Assembly (NCBI GenBank): GCA_963678705.1
Contig: OY783223.1
Location: forward strand, 7,968,721-8,032,720
Origin: Panorpa germanica
Lineage: Eukaryota; Arthropoda; Insecta; Mecoptera; Panorpidae
Direction of reading: 5' to 3'
Length of the DNA: 64,000 nt
The notes below the pieces were generated by a model. It ran no database searches. It had not been told where the DNA came from and worked only from the letters and a program-made list of their open reading frames with translations. Below are positions 39,165 to 56,206 of the stretch, one piece after another (position 1 is the first letter of the stretch; each line of letters opens with the position of its first letter). Both the position numbers and the translations under genes were made by a program.

Positions 39165-39451
39165 ATGGCACCCGCAGGGTGCCATGGCAAACGCGCAGCG
39201 TTTGCCTAAAGCCCGCGAAGCGGGCTTGGATGCCTCCGGCATCCAATGGCTCCCGAAGGGAGCCATGGCAAACGCGTAGCGTTTGCCTAAGCCCGCGCAG
39301 CGGGCTTGGATGCCTTCGGCATCCAATGGCTCCCGAAGGGAGCCATGGCAATCGCATAGCGATTGCCTATTGTCCGCTCCGCGGACAAATTTAATATATT
39401 GTATATATATAGCGGTACCTTCGGTACCGCTATATATATACAATATATTAA
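39165..39451. repeat. Array of twelve perfect hairpins with 3-nt loops
   Basis: Eleven adjacent GC-rich perfect inverted repeats occupy 39165-39185, 39186-39206, 39209-39227, 39228-39244, 39246-39266, 39267-39287, 39289-39307, 39308-39324, 39326-39346, 39347-39367 and 39370-39388. Stems are 7-9 bp and every loop is exactly 3 nt (GCA, GCA, GAA, TCC, GAA, GTA, GCA, TTC, GAA, ATA, TCC). The twelfth, 39391-39451, is a perfect 29-bp stem with a TTC loop. Hairpins 2-5 are repeated as 6-9. Composition is far from the surrounding 70% AT DNA. Similar GC-rich palindrome clusters are known from organelle genomes of some algae and fungi and from selfish palindromic elements; none is typical for insect nuclear DNA. 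The frames crossing it are by-products of the repeats, not genes. Confidence 0.95.
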
Positions 39452-39547
39452 TCTCGTTAAACGATATTGATTTGTCTATATATAATATATATATACTTTT
39501 ACAAACAACATCATATAAATACAAGTTTTAATTTTATACCAGCAAGA

Positions 39548-39765
39548 GCCACCGTGGCTCAGCGGCTAGCTCGTTGCCCCGTATTCTGTAGGTCCCGCGT
39601 TCAAACCCAAAACCCCGCGCTATAAAATAAAATCTCAATACGTAGCCCCACCCACAGCCACGCCATACACCCCGACCATTATGCAACGACCCCCCCCCCC
39701 TGGTGACACATCCTCCACCCCTTGCTGGAATTAAAAAAAAAACCTTACCTAAATAAAAAAAGAAA
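39548..39765 (+). mobile_element. tRNA-derived SINE (family S2)
   Basis: The head GCCACCGTGGCTCAGCGGCT carries a box A-like TGGCTCAGCGG, and GCGTTCAAACCC at about 39597 is box B-like; a body with a C homopolymer follows, then an A-rich tail at about 39737-39765. The head does not fold as a functional tRNA (no paired acceptor stem at the 3' side), so it is a SINE and not a tRNA gene. Confidence 0.7.
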
Positions 39766-39769
39766 ACAC

Positions 39770-40370
39770 ACTTTTGCTAAATTTTACGAAAAAAAATTAA
39801 TTTTTTTTTTTAAATTTTATTTACATATTACTTTAATACACAAAAACTTATAAAATATATATATTTTTTTTATTTCATTGATGAAGACTTCTTCCAGTAC
39901 CTGAAATTAAAAAAAAAAATGGACTTAGAAAAATCGCATGTCATATGTTTTACTCTCTTTAAGTTTTCTGAATAAATATATTGTCTTTAAGTAAGACCTG
40001 CGTATTCAATACGAATTTTATACATTTAGAGACTATCTTTGTTTGTACAACATTTTCGTAATGACTTTATCTTTCTACGGCAAACAAAGTCCTGTCTAAT
40101 GACTGGGGAGAATTATATTTGAATATTCTGTTTTCAATTTCTTACACTCTTACGTGGGATGAAAATAATATTATAACAAATTAATGAATGCACAGAGGTT
40201 TATTATAATATTCATTTCGCCCCACTTAAGAACACAACAAACTGTTAGACAGACATACATTTTACATTTGGCTAAATAATAACACAGCTTATTGAAAATA
40301 CACACGTAAGCAAGACAAATAATATAAGGCCCTCTCACATTTACGAGTATTTCAGTAGAGTGTAGATTCA
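39770..40370. other. Intergenic, no gene seen
   Basis: AT-rich with A and T homopolymer tracts. No coding signal. Confidence 0.4.
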
Positions 40371-40670
40371 TTAGTCTCACTTGAATGTTTATCAATACAC
40401 CACTGTATCGAAGAAGCTGCATTTCATACGTAAGGCATTCCCTTTATAGTGGTCTTGCACGAATCTGAACAAGGCAACATACAATGCAATACACGTATAA
40501 AAAATAAAGGCAGCACTTGCATCTAAATACGTATAAACCATAAAATGAACTGAAGTTTCTACTTTAATGTTTATCAATATACCACTGTTGTGAAATAATT
40601 CTCAGCTCTTACGTCTGTGATTATATCACAACAGGAATGTATTGATAAACATTAAAGAATCTTCATCTTA
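40371..40670. repeat. Short dispersed repeat in three copies, two forming a foldback
   Basis: TTTAATGTTTATCAATAYACCACTGT occurs at about 40560-40590 and (as CTTGAATGTTTATCAATACA) at about 40380-40410, with an inverted copy at about 40622-40662. The inverted pair 40562-40602 / 40622-40662 would form a stem of about 38 bp with a few mismatches. Another copy is at 19246-19292. Confidence 0.7.
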
Positions 40671-41106
40671 TGATGAAGTATGCTAATGCGAACATTCCAA
40701 ATACCGTACTGAAAAAGACGGAGTCACAAGTAATCGATACCAGTGTAAGAGCAGCCTTAGACTATTCATTCAATATTATTTTTACATATCCAAATACTTG
40801 CAATACATAACAGACTTAAAATACAGTCCGGGGGAAGAATAGGCATAGAACAGAAATATATAATTAATTTTGCCTGAAGTTATTTTCTTCTAAAATACTA
40901 CAGATACTTTACAATCGTTTCACACGGAAAATAAAAATGGACTATAATTAGAAGTGACATATTAAGAAGAAGGGGAAGAGGCATCTCCCATTCATCCCTC
41001 TTTTCACACAAGATTTTAACTATTAAAATTATGTAGGGCATAGTTCGTAACTTATTCGTACTGGCTTCTGAACGGTTCGGCTCAAATAATTAAATTAATA
41101 TGACAA

Positions 41107-41290
41107 CTGATTCCTACCTTTTGCATTATGTAGTATACTGCCTCTTGTAAATTATACTCAACGAGTAGGAGGGTCACAGTGAACTGCCTGGAGCCGCCAT
41201 CGGTGTAGTTCTTGGTGGTAGTAGCAGATATTCTTACATTGCCTCTTCTCAAGCTACATTCTTCTGGGGGAGAACCTTCTACTTTCAAAC
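41107..41290 (-). other. Orphan exon-like open frame, minus strand
   Basis: A GC-richer open frame reads VEGSPPEECSLRRGN, continues through NYTDGGSRQFTVTLLLVEYN and ends at an AAG|GTAGGA donor. It has no ATG of its own and the frame closes just upstream, so it would have to be an internal exon with an acceptor near ACGTAG or CCCCCAG. A possible upstream exon with a donor at about 41730 (AAAG|GTAAAT) carries only short frames. No family recognised; it could equally be an untranslated exon. Confidence 0.3.
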
Positions 41291-41927
41291 ATCTTCGAAT
41301 CTACGTGTTTTCATTTTAAGTCCTGGGAAAAGAAAATTAAATTAATGAACTAATAATGACAAGAAAACATGTTGTCAGCGTAAGCAGATCTGAGAATATA
41401 ATTACAACTAAAGCTTCTAGCAATGATTATAGGGTTTTCTGGGGTTGGCGATATAGCTACACCTTTTGTTTTCAATCTTATATAAGATGACGTATGATTA
41501 TAGAATAATATTTAATAAATTAGAAATTAACAGAGTAACTTTTTGTTTGTATTGGATGTAAAACACTAGCATAAAACATAGAACTAATGATTGAAGATAG
41601 AATTTGTCTCAGACAGTACATAAATGACATTAATAAAAAGTATCTTGGTGATTTTAGATTAGCCACACTCTATCAGTATCTTTAACCATCGGAGGTGCAG
41701 TAAAATTACTATACAATAAAAGAAATTTACCTTTAGCTTTCACAGGTGGGCCATATTTGCTCGCAAGGGGACGAAAGGGTGTCCACAGAAAACATGTTAT
41801 TTTATCTACTACAATGAAATATAACGTTTATACACTTTCACTAATTAATTTACGAGTTAACTTATTTATACGACAGCACAAACATTTAATATTAAAACAA
41901 GGCAAGGCAAGGTGTCCTTATCATTCG

Positions 41928-41962
41928 CCATTAGCGGCCATTATGGCCGCCATATTGGCGAT
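41928..41962. promoter_or_regulatory. GCCAT-rich palindromic promoter-like block
   Basis: Three to four GCCAT/ATGGC cores (YY1/Pho type) within 35 bp, including a perfect 7-bp hairpin GCGGCCA-TTA-TGGCCGC at 41934-41950. Its position upstream of the exon-like frame suggests a start region on the minus strand. Function is inferred. Confidence 0.4.
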
Positions 41963-42509
41963 GTTATTATAGATATCTATATTACCAGCATTGTCATAAA
42001 AGTTTATGATTTATATAACAGATGGCACCCCCAAAAGTAATTTGACATTTGTCAGCTTCATTATAAATTCAAAAGTCAATAAACTTTTACACGTAAAAAT
42101 GAAATATAAATTTTCTTAATAATTTGTAAAATATTTTTAATCACTTATTTATAAAGAATACATACAAATGGGGGCCCTATAAAAATATTCTACATTTTAT
42201 ATAAAGAACTATATCTAAAATATGTACATCTTTATGAAATTTGTAAGGGTGAACCAGGTATGTAAGAGTATATTAAAAAAAAAACACTTAAAAAAAATTA
42301 TATAATAATTCATAAATAAGATGTTGAAAAAAAAACTTAATAATAAAAAAATTAGACTTAATAAATGATACTTTTTATGTGAAATTTATTGACTTTTATG
42401 TAAAAGATTTAATGAATTCTTAATAGTTTGTTTATCTTTTATCCAATAAAGACCAGTCGCGTCTTCCTAACCTAGTTCCTAAATTATCACCATTGCTTCT
42501 TTCGCCTTC

Positions 42510-48385
<5,876 letters not shown>

Positions 48386-49023
48386 ATTTATATTTATATA
48401 AAGTGCACTTAATGTTATATTTGAACTTAACAACCTATTTGTTTTATCAAAATCGGTAAAAAAAATCACTGAAACTGTCTAAAATTGACATAGATAAAAG
48501 TAAACAAGCGTCCGCGGCAACCTCAACTATTTCTCTATCGTATCCGGATATCGATCAGCCAGCGACATTTTGTCAAATGCTACCCAGAGATAATATATAC
48601 ACCATGCAGTGCTACACTTGTGAACATTGTGAACTATTGTAACATTTAATAATTTGAATAATAATTATTTTGTATAATTATATTTGTCAAAGTTTACTAC
48701 AAAATATTAATTATTAAAGTAAAAAACAAATTAAACATTTATTATTAATTATAAGACACTTCTATAAATGCTACCAGAATAGCGTTCCTTCAAATATGTT
48801 CAAATAAGTTTGCTACCATTCCCCTGTGTTACTTACTGAAGTAAATGGATAAAAGTTTTGTGTTATGTGAGATGTCAAGTAGACTTTTTGTTTATTTTAT
48901 ATAATTAATGTGTAAATAAAAATTTAGTGGTTGTTAATAATATAACATGTATAGTATTTAATATTTAAGTATAATTAATTTAAGTGTTAAATATTTTATT
49001 AATTAATACAGTAATTATACAAA
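48386..49023. promoter_or_regulatory. Divergent promoter of NUDT21 and ILK
   Basis: 638 bp between outward-facing start codons. CGTATCCGGATATCGATCAG at about 48539-48558 contains an ATATCGAT core close to the DREF site. Inferred from the layout. Confidence 0.5.
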
Positions 49024-51207
49024 ATGGAGGATATATTTCATTGGTGTCGAGAGGGTAATTCAATTCAAGTAAGATTATGGCTTGATGATACCGAACATGA
49101 TATGAATCAGGGGTAAATATCTCAATAAAAATATATGCATTTTAATTAGTATGTTATCATTTTTTTTTGATACGAATGAAACTCCTTTTATAGTAAACAG
49201 TCACGCCCATTTTAATTTTCATTGCGTGGGGAAGTTGCGCGATTGCTGTGGGTTTTAGTGACGTAATGGTTATTTATTTACTTATTATATTTGAATTAAT
49301 TAATATACAGGTTGACAAGTTTAATTTACCTGTTGCTCCACCTACCATATGAAACCTATACGTTATATTTGTATTAGTAAATAAACGAAGTTCAAATAGC
49401 CATATGAATTTTATCTTTGAACAAATTTTATAATTACTAATTTTAGGATTTAGATTTTACCACAAACTTCCGCAAATCCATTAAGTTTAAACATATTATA
49501 TCCTCAAACCAAGAATGCGGTTGAGGTTTTATACAATAACTTCATTATGAGTCAGTTTTCTAACTAATTGTTACTTAATTAGTTTTGAGTCATAGAATTC
49601 ATAATAAGAAATTTTAAAATATAATATTTAAGGTTATTATTATTTCTATAGCGATGATCATGGCTTTAGTCCTTTGCACTGGGCTTGCAAGGAGGGTCAC
49701 AAAAGTCTTGTCGATCTGTTGTTATCACGTGGGGCTCGAATAAATGCTACAAATAGAGGAGACGACATCCCTCTACATCTCGCAGCGGCGCATGGTCATC
49801 ATGACATCGTTTCCACGGTATAATTTTAAATTGACGCCTTTCTTGCTCGTCAGATTAATTTAGATCAAATAATAATTGCTATAAAATTATACTCAACATC
49901 ATCAATTCATGTAGGTTTGAATTAGAAATGTAATTAATGCATTTATCTAAAGTTTACATTATTTTTACAGCTGTTGCGACAAAACGCAGACGTAAATTTC
50001 ACAAACGAACACGGAAATACCGCGTTACATTATGCATGTTTCTGGAACTACGCAGGCATCGCCGAAGAGTTAGTAAATGCTGGAGCTCTAATATCTCTGG
50101 CAAATAAAGATGGAGATACTCCTTTGGATAAAACGAAAGGAACCTTGGCGAAGAGGTAATAATACTTTCGCACTCTCTTATTTATATATACAGCTTATTG
50201 TATTAAAATAAATATAATATTTTTTAGGTTGCACGAAATGGCAATCAAAAATGGTCAGGAATTGAAGAAAATAACATTTAAAGATCAAAGTTGGCTAGGT
50301 TTAAAGACAAGGTCTCGAGATGCTACATTGTCGCGCCACCGTGGAATAAATATTGACGATTTATCCCTCCACACCAAAATAGCATCAATGCCATCAGGAG
50401 AATCATGGCGAGGGCGTTGGCAAAAGAATGATATCGTTGCAAAAATTTTAGCAATTCGGGAATGTACAGCAAGAGTTCAAAGAGATTTTAACGAAGAATT
50501 TCCAAAACTTCGTATATTTTCCCATCCAAATATTCTTCCAGTAATAGGAGGTTGCAATGCTCCTCCGCGTCTTGTTGTAATAAGTCAGTATATGCCTAGA
50601 GGTTCATTGTCAACACTTCTTCATGGCGCTGCTGGAGTTGTGGTAGATACTGCACAAGCTGTAAGATTTGCTTTGGATATTGCTAGAGGAATGGCATTTC
50701 TACATTCACTGGAAAGAATTATTCCACAATATTATCTTAGCAGCCACCACGTCATGGTATTAACAAATTATCTAAATCAATTAATTGCAGATTTTAATTT
50801 AGTTATTATTCTAAATAAATTTGTTTCAGATTGACGAAGATTTAACAGCGCGCATCAATATGGCAGATGCAAAATATTCGTTCCAGGAACGTTGCAGAAT
50901 ATACCAGCCAGCCTGGATGTCTCCAGAAGCTCTACAAAAGAAGAGATCAGATCGTAATGAAGAAGCTTGCGATATGTGGAGTTTTGCTGTTTGCCTTTGG
51001 GAGTTAGCTACAAGAGAAATACCTTTTGCAGATTTGTCACCGATGGAATGTGGTTTGAAAATTGCAACAGAAGGTCTTAGACTTGAAATTCCACCAGGAA
51101 CATCATCATATTTTGCTAAATTAATTAAAATCTGTATGAATGAGGATCCAGGAAAACGCCCTAAATTTGACATGGTTGTTCCCATTCTTGATAAAATGAA
51201 ACGATAA
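49024..51207 (+). CDS. ILK: Integrin-linked kinase (pseudokinase)
   Basis: The five exons are 49024-49112, 49652-49817, 49971-50155, 50228-50756 and 50830-51207; phases close to 448 aa (human 452). ILK is the scaffold of the ILK-PINCH-parvin complex that links integrins to actin at muscle attachment and focal adhesions. Visible are four to five ankyrin repeats ([66 protein letters not shown]) for PINCH binding, then the kinase-like domain from about residue 190. The catalytic loop reads IIPQYYLSS where active kinases have HRD, and ARINMAD stands where DFG is expected, so catalysis is not expected, as in other ILKs. The APE segment PAWMSPEAL and [15 protein letters not shown] are intact. Confidence 0.97.
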
Positions 51208-53018
51208 TTTATTTTTAATATCATCTGAAATCAATTATGGTCGAATTGTAAAAACTAAAGGTTGTTAACATGCATTTTAAGATTCAATTCACAAAATGAA
51301 AGATATATTTTTATAGAGAAGTTAAGAAAACTTGTACTTTTGTACAATCAAAGCCTTATTGGATATTTTAAAGTGTACACAAATTCGAACGTCGTTAATT
51401 ATATATTTTAAATTAGGACCTTGTATTATTAATATCGCAAGCACACTTTCTTGACGTTGTTCCAATTCCTAGATCTGATTTATATTATATTATGCCTTTT
51501 TTAGGGCTATACTTTCTACCTATAAACAATATAGCATTATATTGGTATGTAATCAACGATTTAAGGTAAGAGATTTGAACTCATAGAAATTGTAAACACA
51601 CATTGAAAAAATCACTCTTCCTTCATTTTAATGGAAATATATATTTGTTTACGATAATAAATTTGTTCAATATAGCTTGCCAAATTTCACAGACGAATTT
51701 GTTTATACATACAAGGTCTATATTTAGTTTATAGCTACATTGCAACAACAAATAGTAATGTTTAAAAATAATGATTTCAGAGTATTGAAGATTTACGTCT
51801 TGAACTGCCAGTTGACAAAAAGCACAATTAAAATATTGTTATTTTTTATTGTAAAATAAACACAAATATAATTTTTGTTAGTATAAATATATTTTAAAAA
51901 TATGCTTCATGTTGCCTAATAAAATTAACGCTTTAAAAATAAGTGTACTTATAGAATTTAAAAAGAAAGTTTACTAATATATTAATTGATTTAATATTAT
52001 AAATCGGATTTTTAAATATTATGAATAATTTAAAAAATATTTGTTAAAATTTATTAATGTTAATATTTATTTTGCCATATTACGATCAGATCTTACCTCT
52101 TTTTATTTATAAACAAATAAAGGGTCATGATAGATAGAGATAGTTTATAATTGTTTTTCTTAAAACGGAGTTATAATATTTAATATATCATCATTAATAG
52201 CATTTGTATTTATGATCATTATCTCCATATATCATCAGAGCCGGATTGACTTTTAGGTAGCCTGGCACATGCCTTCAACGGTGGGGCAAGGTTAATACGG
52301 CACTGTACACCACATACTAAAAATTTTGCAGTTGCAAATGCAAAATTTATGTGACTTATTATAAATATATCTCTAAATTATTTTAAATGTTCAAAATCTG
52401 GTCAGTTTAATTTAATAATTGTATTTTTTCATAATGTGGATATCATCCGTGCCTTAAAATAAGCACACAATCACAAATCGTGTGTTTCTATTATCCAACT
52501 ATGAAATAATACAATTAATATCTCTAGTACATAATTATAATTATAGATATTTTTCTCGAATCGTTGTCTCGCCTTTATAATAATTTTCCATGTATTTTTA
52601 TGGATAAATTATATGTAATAACTTTGGTGCTTATATATGTATATTTATTTAGATTATATTATGTAATACATTAATAAAAATAAAATTTTATTAACAATAA
52701 AAGTGTTATTATCTATGTATATCCATATAATATCATGTTTTTCATATTCACAATATTTTGGAGCTTAGATTGACTTAATTTTTAGGTAACAGTACAACAA
52801 GGAACAGCTAATCTTGGGGATAAACAAGACCTACAATAAAAGTCTTTAATTTTTTAATTTAAATATCGTTATATTGCAATCTTTAAATATTTGTGACTGT
52901 ATTTCATATTAGGAGTAGAATTATTTTTCAAAAAGAAACAATATCAGAATCAATTACAGCTCGAACTCGGAAGAATCTTTATTTAATTTATTCATCCTCA
53001 TGCCTCATCATTGAAAAT
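51208..53018. other. ILK 3' flank and intergenic
   Basis: AT-rich, with several AATAAA signals (for example near 52674). No other gene was seen. A GCCGGATTGACTTTTAGGTA stretch near 52242 looks repeat-like but has no second copy in the window. Confidence 0.4.
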
Positions 53019-53128
53019 GGGCTGGTGTTCTATGTCTTAATTTCTACAAAAGTGTACTATATATTGATAAAGTGGGTTACTAGAACCTCAAATGTTCAAT
53101 TATTTTTTAATAACTCCTCCCTGATATT
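53019..53128 (-). mobile_element. MITE family 1, terminal fragment (reversed)
   Basis: AATGGGCTGGTGTTCTATGT, AGTGTACTATATATTGATAA and GTTACTAGAACCTCAAATGT are the reverse complement of the family's last 110 bases. The rest of the element is missing. Confidence 0.85.
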
Positions 53129-53129
53129 T

Positions 53130-55612
53130 AAATCTCCGTTTATGTTACACAAATATAGTTTTTTTATTAACAATAGTGATAATTACTTGCAATGTTAAAA
53201 AAAACGGGGTTAAACTCGATATAAGACAATAAAATCTTAATTGAGAAAAACTCAAAATCTTTTCTCCTTATGTAAGACCGCAAAAGAACTAAGAAAGCGA
53301 ATGCGCCCTTAATGTCGCACGTTTCTCACTTCCGGACTAAATAGAACTTAATTAAATCCGACGCTAGGTCACGTTCCATCCCGTATGTAGATTATGCCTG
53401 CATTAGCTGTCTATATATTGTAACAAATTTAAAATAACTTGATTTCAAGCGGTTCTACTTCACGTCAAGTAACTTGACTATTGAAACGCAGCTTATACTG
53501 ACTGTGTTAGACATACTGACGCCTAACTTAACAAAAACCTTAGACTTTTTAAGAAGAAATAATATATGGTAATAAAAGTATAAAATCCAAACAATGGACT
53601 AGTTGATAACAATACAAATTCCTGGTCATTGTGTGTGTGGTGTCGAGTGACAAAGCCTATTGCTAAGGTGTTGCCCCCGCCCCACTGAATCATAAAATTG
53701 ACGTCATGTAGAGCGGTCGAGAGCGGACCTGCCGGCATGACAGGGGATTAGAAGAACTGGTTTTGTGCGCCCAAAATTGTTTTAGATTTTAGACGATTGT
53801 GCCAATATTAACAATTACGCAATATTGAACTAAAATGTTACGAAGACGATTTTAGTTGAAATAGTCTCATATCTAGATTATGCTTATAGAGAGGCTGAAA
53901 CATATTTCGAAACCTATTATCAGTGGTAGAATTTGGTCGGTTGAGACCACAGGCAAAGAAGAAAATTTTATTTTACAGAAATGCCATTAATTTTCACCTT
54001 TTAAAACAATAAGAAAAAAAATTGCTCTACCTAAAACTTACTAATATTTTATGTATTATTTAATGTAATTTTTTTAACCTAACGTTACCAAAGTTTTTAA
54101 TATACATAATTTTGTTAGATAATATTGGCATTAAATAAATGCAAAATACATTTCAAATTTTTTACTAACATATTAGTTTAATATGTAACATTATTTTTAT
54201 TATTTCTTTATGTAATGTTACATTATATTTTACTTAAATATGTTATGTAACAAGTAAACTTTTTTATGTTACATTAGTGGGTGTAGTTTTTAGTATGTAA
54301 TGCATTTTCAAAAGATATACAAGTTATAAAGGAAAATATTATATTACACAAATTAAAATACAACAATTTATGAATTTATTTAGTCTACTATTATTTGGGC
54401 TGTATTTTCCAAAATTGGGAACACGTTGTCGTCTTCTTGCTGTGTTTATGGCACCAAATCAAACTTGGTTCTGTTGGAAAATTATGTGTATCTGCCATTA
54501 AATCCGCCACTAATCGTTTACAGAAAAAATTGCGCATTATTAAACATTAATAAATGAATACTTGTTCAATTCAGATCGTGAAATTTTTAAATGTTCATAA
54601 AGTTGTGGTTTCTATGTACCATAAGAAATTATTTCAAAAACATTCCCACAAGAAGAATCCAAATAAAATATTTATTATTTATAAAATTCTGCTTAAATGC
54701 TTTATTCAATCAATATCGCATTACAATACAATCATTTACATTTTCTAAATATTGTCATATGTATATAACTATGAGAAACATTCTTTTAAGACAATACCAT
54801 ATTATATCTTTAATATACAAAACCTTAAAAAATACAATATAAAGAAAAAACAATGCCATACCAAAGAAACTCTATTCTGTTGAAATGTGAACATGAACTC
54901 GATCATCTTGCCCGGTGCAATTAACTATTTGTATATAATTTATAACTAAAATCAAATAAATAATTTCGTAATAAACTATTTAAATTTTTACAGTTTATAT
55001 GTCTATCCTTTAACAGTCTGACCTTAAGGTTACATCAAGGTCATATCATCCGTGACTAAAGTCATTAAGCACTAATTGCACAGTGTTTGATATGCCGCAA
55101 TGGATCCCTGCTTGCCTGCTCTTATCTATGTTATCACCGTGTGCCTAGATATATATATATATACATGCTTGTATATTAATAATTATGAGCTAACATTAAA
55201 TGTATTCGGTATTAAATAAATTCAAATGATCACAGGGGTGTATTTTATTGGAATATGTACCACATGACCCAGCAATGAGGATGCGGAATGTTTTAAAATG
55301 CAATTAAAATCATTATCAATGTTTATTTACTAATTATTGGCTGTAAATTTCTAAAAACTATAAATCAATCATTTGTGGTTCATTTAAGATGAAAAATAAG
55401 GAAAAAATCACATATGTAAAAAACCTCAGTATGTCTTTATTCGACTTATGCTAGAATTTGACTAGTTTAATAACTTGAAGTATTGCGATAGACATTATGG
55501 CATCATCAACGGCGTTTTATTTGCTATCAAATTGTGAAATAGGAATTGCGGAATCCTTTTCTCTTCCGGGGAATTTTTTTTGGTGTGAGCAATAGAAAAT
55601 GGAAAAATATAA
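53130..55612. other. Intergenic, no gene seen
   Basis: It holds a GC-richer patch at about 53640-53760 with a GC box (CCCCGCCCC) and a perfect CRE palindrome TGACGTCA at 53699-53706, which could mark an unannotated promoter or enhancer. The remaining frames are AT-rich and unsupported. Confidence 0.4.
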
Positions 55613-56206
55613 TTATATAAAGATATGATTCGAGGCCCGAAAAGGATAAAGTAGTATTACGAAAGGAATGGAATGGCGACAGAGGAGATAAAGAGAGGAA
55701 GACATAAGTGAATAAGAAGAGTACTTATAACAAAATATATAAAAGGATTTGGGAGAGAGAGATACCACAATACTTAAGAGAAAAAGACACAAAAACATGA
55801 GAAAGATTGTCAGATTTAGATTGGGAAACAAGGAGAAAGGTAACAGATACTGGGCAAATAGCGAGAAAAGCATGTGTAGGTGGTGCGGAACAGAGATAGA
55901 AACATTGGAGCACATTAAGTTTTCATATGAGAAAGGGGTAATAAGCGAAAAGAATATTGTGCAGTTATTAAAGGGAGGCAGTGAAGGAAAGAGGTGGATG
56001 GCGGAGATAGAGAAAAGGAACGAAGAAAGAGAAGGAATGGCAGAGTAGAAACAGAAGAGAGAGCGAAGCAGTGGCAGTAGCAATTTTGTTTTGATTTTTA
56101 TAAGGATCAAAATTGAATTAAGCACATTGACATGTAAATAAATGAGTTAAGACACAAAAATGTAATGCCAAATGGTAAAAACATTAAAAATAAAATAAAT
56201 AAATAA
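55613..56206 (+). mobile_element. Non-LTR retrotransposon (R1/jockey-like) 3' end with tail
   Basis: The frame near 55740 reads IWEREIPQYLREKDT, then a one-base loss in an A run shifts it before MRKIVRFRLGNKEKGNRYW. The zinc knuckle [16 protein letters not shown] has lost its last cysteine (Tyr in its place). The 3' UTR ends in TAAAATAAATAAATAA repeats at about 56185-56206, the expected tail of a target-primed insertion. 5'-truncated and inactive. Confidence 0.82.

Noticed and set aside
39165..39388. CRISPR-like repeat array
   Set aside because: Units are contiguous hairpins of different sequence, with no constant repeat and no unique spacers of uniform length. The context is eukaryotic.
39078..39531. 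Several overlapping frames of 71-148 codons on both strands
   Set aside because: They arise from the GC-rich inverted repeats, which remove stop codons in many frames at once. The peptides are palindrome translations with no protein character.
39548..39625. Functional tRNA gene
   Set aside because: Box A and box B are present, but the acceptor stem does not close and an A-tailed body follows, so it is a SINE head.
50826..51224. 132-codon minus-strand frame
   Set aside because: Shadow of the last ILK exon.
55613..56125. 170-codon minus-strand frame
   Set aside because: Antisense shadow of the non-LTR retrotransposon 3' end; same purine-strand artefact.
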